Below, in pieces: positions 57,787-64,000 of a stretch of 64,000 bases of DNA (positions are counted from its first letter, which is position 1; each line of letters starts with the position of its first letter). Under the pieces are notes generated by a model, which had not been told where the DNA came from, did not search any database, and saw only the letters and a list, made by a program, of their open reading frames with translations. Both the position numbers and the translations under genes were made by a program. The DNA lies in contig JAQBNI010000093.1 in NCBI GenBank assembly GCA_028288625.1, positions 21,036 through 85,035 of the forward strand, read 5' to 3'. Source of the stretch: Bacteroidota bacterium. GTDB lineage: Bacteria; Bacteroidota; Bacteroidia; Chitinophagales; JADIYW01.

Positions 57787-60312
57787 TTAATCTTCGCCTA
57801 TTTCCTGCAAAATTCGTTCCAATTCGTCATCGGTTTTAATGTATACTTCGCGGGCTTTGCTTCCGAGATTTGGACCAACAATTCCTGTAGCTTCGAGCTG
57901 ATCCATTAAGCGACCGGAACGCGCATATCCTAAAGCTAATTTTCGCTGTATTAGAGAAGTTGAACCTATTTGATTCCTGACGATCAGCCGCGCTGCATCT
58001 TCGAATAATTCATCGCGGTCACCCGTGTCCATCTGCCTGTCGTTATTTGCTTCCTTCGGATCAATATATTCCGGTAATTCATAAGGTGTCAATCCTTTTT
58101 GATCGCCGATAAATTTCGCGATGTGTTCCACTTCCGGCGTATCTACGAACGGGCATTGCAAGCGCGTAATTTCCCCGCTTTGCGATAGCAGCATATCACC
58201 TCTGCCTATCAATTGATCTGCACCGCCTGCATCGAGGATCGTTCTCGAATCCACTTTCGCCGTGACTTTAAATGCAATACGTCCCGGGAAATTCGCCTTG
58301 ATCGTACCTGTAATAATATTTACGGAAGGTCGCTGTGTCGCGATCACTAAATGTATGCCGATCGCGCGCGCAAGTTGTGCAAGCCTTGCAATCGGACCTT
58401 CAACTTCTTTTCCTGCAGTCATCATCAGGTCTGCAAATTCATCCACGATCAAAACTATATATGGTAAAAAGCGATGACCATTGTTTGGGTTTAATTGTCG
58501 GTTTAAAAATTTCTGGTTGTACTCCTTGATATGGCGAACATGTGCAGTCTTTAGTAATTCGTAACGCTGATCCATTTCTATGCATAATGCATTTAAAGTA
58601 TAGATCACTTTTTTATTATCCGTGATGATCGCATCTTCCTCATTCGGCAATTTCGCGAGATAATGATTCTCAATTAATTTATATAAAGTGAGTTCCACTT
58701 TCTTCGGATCCACTAAAACAAATTTTAATTCTGCAGGATGTTTTTTATATAAAAGTGAAACTAAGATCGCGTTCAATCCCACTGATTTTCCTTGCCCTGT
58801 TGCTCCTGCCATAAGTAAGTGCGGCATCTTTGCGAGATCGATTACGAAGTCTTCGTTTGAAATTGTTTTTCCTAAAGCGATCGGTAATTCCGCATCTGAT
58901 TTTTGGAATTTATCACCGGCGATGAGTGACTTCATTGATACAATACTTTTTTTCACGTTCGGCACTTCTATACCAATTGTTCCTCTGCCAGGGATTGGTG
59001 CAATAATACGGATGCCCAATGCTGCAAGGCTTAGCGCGATATCATCTTCCAGGTTTTTTATTTTTGAGATACGCACACCTTTCTCCGGAACGATCTCATA
59101 TAACGTTACCGTTGGTCCAACAGTGGCTTTAATTTTTTCGATGCCGATATTGTAATTCAATAATGTTTGTACGATCTGGTTTTTATTTTGTTCGAGCTCT
59201 TCTTTATTTATTTCGATCTGTCCGCTGCCATGTTCTTCCAATAGATCAATCGGTGGGAATTTATATTTCGATAATTCCAGCCTCGGATCAAAATTTGTAC
59301 CGATTCCGAAATGTTCAGGTTCAGTTTTAACAACGGGCTTTTGCGTTTCATCAACTGTTCCGAACGCCTGTATCTCTTCTATTTCAAAATCAGGTTCCAA
59401 TTTGAATTTTTCTTTTTTAACGGGAGTTTCTTTCGGTTTCTCTAGTTCAATTTCAGCAACAGGCGTGTCGATCAATTCCATTACAGGTTCTACCTGCTCA
59501 TTTAATACTTCAAAGGTTTCATCCTCGAAATGCGGCGTAGGAATTTCTACTTCTTCCGGTAAAATACTTTCCATATCATATCCATCTTCTTCCTTCAATA
59601 CTTCCTCTTTGAAGAATTCGTCCACCGGCGTTATGATATGTTCTTCCTCCTCGATCGCGAGTTCTTTTCTTCTTTCATCCCATTGCTGTTTCCACTGTAC
59701 CAATTTTAAATAAGTGTCCTTGATATTGAAACCTAAAAAAGTAAATGCAATCAAGCCGAGTAAAATTCCGAGACCTAATCTTCCCATTAAAGAAGAGAGC
59801 CATTCATAATTGTTTCTTCCCAAACCACCACCAAATGGAAATGAAGCATCCGAAAATATAAATGCCCCTAATGTTGAAATAAAAACGATCCAGAAAATAG
59901 AGGTGAATAATATTTTCGTTACACGAAATATTTTTTCCTTAAAAGCAAGGTTGATGCCGATCGTGAAAAAAATATAAGGCACAATAAATGCTGCAATGCC
60001 AAAAAAATCAAAAAAGAAAAGGTGGGATAAATATGCACCGATCCTTCCCATTTTATTTTCAACAAGTGCTTCCTTACTGAAAATAATTTTCCACGAGAAA
60101 TTCAAGATTTTATCCTGGTCGTCTTTCCAGGTAAATAAATAAGAACAGAACGCGATAAACAAGACCACGGCAACAAAAAGGAAAAACAATCCGCCGGCAG
60201 TTTTTACGGTTTCCGTATCGATAAACGGTGCCGGTGTGCCTTCCTCAATATTTTCCGGTTCGATTGCTTTCTTTGTGCGTTTTACCTTTTCTTTTACAAC
60301 TTCATTTGCCAT
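57787..60312 (-). CDS. ftsK: DNA translocase FtsK/SpoIIIE
   Basis: 841 aa; N-terminal TMs, acidic linker, PHLLMAGATGQGKSVGLNAIL, LPYIVLIVDEFADLMMTAGKEVE, ATQRPSVNIITGTIKANFPGRIAF, C-terminal gamma domain. Confidence 0.96.
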   Translation of the reverse strand: MANEVVKEKVKRTKKAIEPENIEEGTPAPFIDTETVKTAGGLFFLFVAVVLFIAFCSYLFTWKDDQDKILNFSWKIIFSKEALVENKMGRIGAYLSHLFFFDFFGIAAFIVPYIFFTIGINLAFKEKIFRVTKILFTSIFWIVFISTLGAFIFSDASFPFGGGLGRNNYEWLSSLMGRLGLGILLGLIAFTFLGFNIKDTYLKLVQWKQQWDERRKELAIEEEEHIITPVDEFFKEEVLKEEDGYDMESILPEEVEIPTPHFEDETFEVLNEQVEPVMELIDTPVAEIELEKPKETPVKKEKFKLEPDFEIEEIQAFGTVDETQKPVVKTEPEHFGIGTNFDPRLELSKYKFPPIDLLEEHGSGQIEINKEELEQNKNQIVQTLLNYNIGIEKIKATVGPTVTLYEIVPEKGVRISKIKNLEDDIALSLAALGIRIIAPIPGRGTIGIEVPNVKKSIVSMKSLIAGDKFQKSDAELPIALGKTISNEDFVIDLAKMPHLLMAGATGQGKSVGLNAILVSLLYKKHPAELKFVLVDPKKVELTLYKLIENHYLAKLPNEEDAIITDNKKVIYTLNALCIEMDQRYELLKTAHVRHIKEYNQKFLNRQLNPNNGHRFLPYIVLIVDEFADLMMTAGKEVEGPIARLAQLARAIGIHLVIATQRPSVNIITGTIKANFPGRIAFKVTAKVDSRTILDAGGADQLIGRGDMLLSQSGEITRLQCPFVDTPEVEHIAKFIGDQKGLTPYELPEYIDPKEANNDRQMDTGDRDELFEDAARLIVRNQIGSTSLIQRKLALGYARSGRLMDQLEATGIVGPNLGSKAREVYIKTDDELERILQEIGED

Positions 60313-60418
60313 GAAACAAAGATAATCGGATGTGTGAAATTCGGGTCACTGGATAATGCACAAATATTGATAACTTATCCGCAGAGAATTAATTGGGAAT
60401 TACAATAATTTCAATGAA

Positions 60419-60832
60419 TTAACGTATCCGGTCCTTTACGGGAATTACAAGTTTCAAGCCCGACCAGGTTTCGTCAACGGCGCAAACCTTGATATCCACC
60501 AGTCCATTTTCTAAAACTATTTTCCTGATCATATCTTCGGTGATATCTGTAGGTACTTTGGATGCTTTTTTTGGCCACGAGATCCAAATAATTCCGTTCG
60601 ATTCTATTTCATTTTTTAATAAAGGGATTTGTTTTTCGACTTCTTTTAATTCTTTAGTAAAAAGATGAATGAAGTCAGCTTTGTTTTTGTTGTTGCGGGC
60701 AATCGTAAGTTTTCCGGGCAGATCAGCAAATAAATTAAAATAATTTGAAGGCTCATTAATTAAGCGGATCCGAAATCCATCCTTTATGCCTAATTTTTTC
60801 GCGAGAGGCGTTTCCGAGTAATCTGCTGTCAT
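60419..60832 (-). CDS. DUF3052-like protein
   Basis: Start MTADYSETPLAKKLGIKDGFRIRLINEPSNYFNLF; IIWISWPKKASKVPTDITEDMIRKIVLENGLVDIKVCAVDETWSGLKLV. Confidence 0.82.
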   Translation of the reverse strand: MTADYSETPLAKKLGIKDGFRIRLINEPSNYFNLFADLPGKLTIARNNKNKADFIHLFTKELKEVEKQIPLLKNEIESNGIIWISWPKKASKVPTDITEDMIRKIVLENGLVDIKVCAVDETWSGLKLVIPVKDRIR

Positions 60833-60876
60833 AGGTATTATTTGAAATAGAAATGTACAAAAAAAGCAGACTATCT

Positions 60877-60905
60877 TCCCCTTATCAAGGGGGATTAAGG
60901 GGGAT
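60877..60905. repeat. Intergenic G/C-tract palindrome (possible dispersed repeat)
   Basis: CCCCTT-ATC-AAGGGG at 60878-60892 followed by GGATTAAGGGGGAT. Confidence 0.5.
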
Positions 60906-61104
60906 GAGACCATTAATTTTTTCAATATCATATGTAATCTTTATTTCATCTTCGTTTATAAAAGTTCCTGTTGATTTTTTCTAATTTTGGGCGAAGAAGT
61001 TAATCCAGATCAAATACTTTTTCAGGAGCAACTTTTTGTAAATAATTCATGTTCTTAAATTATCGCCTTCACAGGCAAATCACTAAAATAAAACCAGTTA
61101 TAAA

Positions 61105-62280
61105 ATGCAAGAAGTATTTATTGTATCCATGGCAAGAACGCCGATCGGAAGTTTGAGCGGAGTATTATCCGGAGTTACCGCAGTAGAATTAGGACGAACC
61201 GCAGTTAAAGCCGCTATGGATCGTGCCGGTATCAACGGCGACCAGGTAGATGAAGTATATCTCGGAAATGTACTGCAGGCAAATGTGGGTCAGGCTCCCG
61301 CGCAGCAAGTGTCAATAGCTGCAGGCATTAACACGAACACACCTTGTACCACGATCAACAAAGTATGCGCATCCGGAATGAAATCTATTATGCTCGGCGC
61401 CCAATCGATAATGCAGGGCGATAACAATGTGGTTGTTGTCGGCGGTATGGAAAGCATGAGCAATGCACCGCATTATATTCCAACCGGAAGAACAGGTATC
61501 CGCTACGGCAACGGGGAAATTATTGATGCGATCGTGCGCGACGGTTTGCAGGATCCTTACAAAAAATATATGATGGGAAATGCCGGGGAAGTTTGTGCAA
61601 AGCATTATAATTTCAGCAGGGAAGAACAGGATAAATATGCTATCGCATCTTATAAAAGAGCACAGGAAGCTTATGCAAATGGTTATTTCAAAGATGAATT
61701 GGTTCCGGTGGTGATTGCATCAAAAAAAGGCGATATCTCCATTACGGAAGATGAAGAATACAAAAAATTTGATGAATCAAAAGTAGCAGCATTAAAACCT
61801 GCATTTGAAAAAGAAGGAACGATCACTGCGATCAATGCATCTAAAATAAATGACGGCGCGAGTGCGATGGTGTTAATGAGCGGTGAAAAAGTAAAAGAAT
61901 TAGGCGTGAAACCATTGGCAAAAATTTTAGGTTTTGCGGATGCTTCACAAGACCCGGAATGGTTTACAACAACGCCTTCAAAAGCAATTCCAAAAGCATT
62001 ACAAAGAGCAAATATAAAAATGGAAGATGTCGATTTCTTTGAGATCAACGAAGCTTTCGCAGTTGTTGCATTGGCGAATATGAAAGAGATGAATATTTCC
62101 CACGAAAAAATAAATGTATTTGGTGGTGCAGTTGCGCTCGGTCACCCGATCGGAAGTTCAGGCTGCAGGATCGTTGCTACACTTATATCTGCCCTTAACC
62201 ATAAAGGTGGTAAAATTGGTGCAGCAGGCATTTGTAATGGCGGCGGCGGCGCAAGCGCAATGGTTGTGGAAAAAGTGTGA
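61105..62280 (+). CDS. Acetyl-CoA C-acetyltransferase (thiolase)
   Basis: 391 aa; NKVCASGMKSIMLGAQSI, VVGGMESMSNAPH, EINEAFAVVAL, GGAVALGHPIGSSGCRI, CNGGGGASAMVVE. Confidence 0.95.
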   Translation: MQEVFIVSMARTPIGSLSGVLSGVTAVELGRTAVKAAMDRAGINGDQVDEVYLGNVLQANVGQAPAQQVSIAAGINTNTPCTTINKVCASGMKSIMLGAQSIMQGDNNVVVVGGMESMSNAPHYIPTGRTGIRYGNGEIIDAIVRDGLQDPYKKYMMGNAGEVCAKHYNFSREEQDKYAIASYKRAQEAYANGYFKDELVPVVIASKKGDISITEDEEYKKFDESKVAALKPAFEKEGTITAINASKINDGASAMVLMSGEKVKELGVKPLAKILGFADASQDPEWFTTTPSKAIPKALQRANIKMEDVDFFEINEAFAVVALANMKEMNISHEKINVFGGAVALGHPIGSSGCRIVATLISALNHKGGKIGAAGICNGGGGASAMVVEKV

Positions 62281-62342
62281 ATAAGATAAACAATGGGATG
62301 GTTTACTTGTTAATCGGTATATATTCAGTAATTTTTAAATCA

Positions 62343-62350
62343 TACATTTG
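62343..62350 (+). promoter_or_regulatory. Candidate -7 box TACATTTG
   Basis: TAnnTTTG match 20 nt upstream of ATG 62371. Confidence 0.45.
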
Positions 62351-62370
62351 CTGAAATAAAATAAACCATT

Positions 62371-63006
62371 ATGAAAAAACTAAGTAAACTTTTAATCGTA
62401 TTAGGGTTGATCGTAACGACTAATACATATGCAGAAGAGTTAGGATTAAAATTGTCCAACTTAAATTTAGGTCCCGCAGCTAAAGGTAAAGACAAAGGTG
62501 GCAGTGGTGACGGAATACATAAAGGACTTATACAATTTGATGCAAGTTTTACTCTTGGCGGACATGGAGCAGTAGCACCTGCAACATCAACGGGTTTTGG
62601 AGTTGCACCCGGTGCTATGTTTAATGTAGACGTTGCAGTACATCCTTATGCAAGTGTAGGTGGGTATTTTGGTATATTCGGAGAGATAGGTGGTGGACGT
62701 GGACTAGGAGTTACTGTTAATACTGGAGGAGTTGGTATAGGTGTTGGTGCTCGAGGAGTATTTCATATCTACCAGTTAATTGCTGATAAAACAAACACTA
62801 AAGTAGATGCCAGTAAACTGGATTTTTATTTTCCTCTTCACATGGGTGTATTAATAGGAACCGCCGGTGGTACAAGAGCGGGCTTTGCAATAGGGGCGGG
62901 TTTAGGTGTACGTTATTATTTCACAGACATGATCGGTATAATGTCAGAAGTGGGTTGGTTGGAAACAAGTGTGTTTAAAGTAGGCTTAGCAATGAAATTC
63001 AAATAA
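62371..63006 (+). CDS. Secreted Gly-rich, putative outer membrane beta-barrel protein (paralog 1)
   Basis: 211 aa; signal MKKLSKLLIVLGLIVTTNTYA then EELGLKLSNL; C-terminal VRYYFTDMIGIMSEVGWLETSVFKVGLAMKFK. Confidence 0.78.
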   Translation: MKKLSKLLIVLGLIVTTNTYAEELGLKLSNLNLGPAAKGKDKGGSGDGIHKGLIQFDASFTLGGHGAVAPATSTGFGVAPGAMFNVDVAVHPYASVGGYFGIFGEIGGGRGLGVTVNTGGVGIGVGARGVFHIYQLIADKTNTKVDASKLDFYFPLHMGVLIGTAGGTRAGFAIGAGLGVRYYFTDMIGIMSEVGWLETSVFKVGLAMKFK

Positions 63007-63034
63007 TCAAAACCATAATTTTATTTATAAAAGA

Positions 63035-63066
63035 AATAGTCCCGTTTTGTCGGGACTATTTTATTT
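63035..63066 (+). terminator. Intrinsic terminator between paralogs 1 and 2
   Basis: AATAGTCCCG-TTTTGT-CGGGACTATT then T-rich tail. Confidence 0.9.
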
Positions 63067-63105
63067 TAAAAAAGAATAACAACAAAATACTCTAACAATA
63101 ATGTT

Positions 63106-63113
63106 TAATTTTG
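63106..63113 (+). promoter_or_regulatory. Candidate -7 box TAATTTTG
   Basis: TAnnTTTG match 16 nt upstream of ATG 63130, after the preceding terminator. Confidence 0.4.
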
Positions 63114-63129
63114 GCATTGAATTTTTACT

Positions 63130-63783
63130 ATGCAAAAAATATCCATCACAATAATAATTCTTCTTTTTCTTGCTGCAGAAACATTTGCTTCTGACTTCGG
63201 AATAAAAAATTATTTTAATTCATTTTCAAAAGATAGCAGCAAGCATCATAAAACATCAATGGCTTTAGGACAAGGTGCGTCTGCAAAAGGAAGACTGGTT
63301 ATTCAGCCTGCATTAAACTTTGGACATCACTTAGGTTTTGGAAAATTAAATTATGGTGGAAATAATTATGGCAGCGGATTGATACCGGGAGTTACGCTGA
63401 ATATTGATTATAATGTTCACGATTACGTAAGTGTAGGTGTGTTTTATTCTGCCGCATTCAGGAATTATAAAACGGCGGATGTTTTTTACCTGGGAAATGC
63501 ATTCGGCGCGAGGGTTGCATTTCATTGGTGGCAATTACTGGACGATAAACTCGACGCAGATCTTTTCTCATCAAAAGTAGATTTCGATGTGCATGCACAT
63601 TTCGGCGCTTATCTTGTGTCCTATAAGGATAAGATCGCAAATACAAAAACTAAAGCAAAAGGTTTTAATGCCGGTGGAGGAATTGCTATCCGGTATTATT
63701 TCGTAGATCACTTTGGTGTAGCCATAGAATTTGGCTACGAAGAAACCTCCTGGGCAAAGCTTGGCTTTGCAATAAAGATCTGA
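63130..63783 (+). CDS. Secreted putative outer membrane beta-barrel protein (paralog 2)
   Basis: 217 aa; signal MQKISITIIILLFLAAETFA; C-terminal IRYYFVDHFGVAIEFGYEETSWAKLGFAIKI aligns with paralog 1. Confidence 0.78.
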   Translation: MQKISITIIILLFLAAETFASDFGIKNYFNSFSKDSSKHHKTSMALGQGASAKGRLVIQPALNFGHHLGFGKLNYGGNNYGSGLIPGVTLNIDYNVHDYVSVGVFYSAAFRNYKTADVFYLGNAFGARVAFHWWQLLDDKLDADLFSSKVDFDVHAHFGAYLVSYKDKIANTKTKAKGFNAGGGIAIRYYFVDHFGVAIEFGYEETSWAKLGFAIKI

Positions 63784-63876
63784 TCCACACAACGTGCATC
63801 TCATTTGTAATTTGCAACGTGTGAATCTTATAAAGTATACATATAGTTGTGTAAGCCTCCTCCTATGATTCAGGTA

Positions 63877-63884
63877 TAGTTTTG
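63877..63884 (+). promoter_or_regulatory. Candidate -7 box TAGTTTTG
   Basis: TAnnTTTG match upstream of ATG 63921. Confidence 0.35.
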
Positions 63885-63920
63885 TGATGACATAATTATG
63901 TTTAACTTAAATTAATACAC

Positions 63921-64000
63921 ATGAAAACTATCATTCAGATATTCACAGTATTCAGCTTCTTATTTTTTACAAAAGCGATGGAAGCCGAAGAATTAGGACT
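63921..64000 (+). CDS. N-terminal fragment of a likely third paralog (cut by window edge)
   Basis: MKTIIQIFTVFSFLFFTKAMEAEELGL...: signal peptide followed by the same AEELGL found in paralog 1. Confidence 0.55.
   Translation, partial: MKTIIQIFTVFSFLFFTKAMEAEELG

Noticed and set aside
1-64000. CRISPR arrays, tRNAs, rRNAs, transposases, phage or toxin-antitoxin/defence genes
   Set aside because: Searched by eye in intergenic gaps and ORF products; no regular direct-repeat/spacer pattern, tRNA-like cloverleaf or characteristic protein was found. A tRNAscan or defence-system HMM scan would be decisive.

Overview
The window reads as ordinary chromosomal backbone of a Bacteroidota genome. Evidence: TAnnTTTG-type -7 boxes, a PorT-like type IX secretion gene, a DUF4783-nadC pair, type B L31, and an alternative complex III / cytochrome oxidase supercluster. 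It is densely coding. I saw no rRNA, tRNA, CRISPR array, transposase or prophage genes. Main blocks: (i) 1-5.1 kb housekeeping (lipid kinase fragment, nadC, DUF4783, gpmI, lipoprotein, hisS); (ii) 5.1-9.35 kb a co-directional module of membrane-anchored peroxiredoxin-like protein, vWA protein, ferritin-like diiron protein and MoxR-type AAA+ ATPase; (iii) 9.35-13.7 kb chalcone isomerase-like gene, a doubly frameshifted GNAT gene, tdk, a Glu-rich repeat protein and waaA; (iv) 13.8-21.4 kb a minimal polysaccharide export/nucleotide sugar cluster plus cysQ; (v) 21.4-38.7 kb housekeeping (folD, udk, porT-like, ubiE, engB, rpmE2, tpiA, prmA, M48 protease, rsmG) with a 1612-aa secreted protein of unknown function; (vi) 39.0-54.6 kb actABCDEF-coxBA-ctaB-coxCC-coxD-sco-DUF420 respiratory supercluster; (vii) 54.6-62.3 kb aroA, START, VOC, lolA-like, ftsK, DUF3052-like and thiolase; (viii) 62.4 kb to the end, a tandem array of secreted Gly-rich/beta-barrel-like paralogs running off the window. 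The best leads are the vWA/diiron/MoxR module, the giant secreted protein, a 20-bp imperfect hairpin just upstream of ubiE, the double homopolymer frameshift in the GNAT gene, REP-like palindromes, and the terminal paralog array. Family assignments come from reading the translated proteins; no searches were run.
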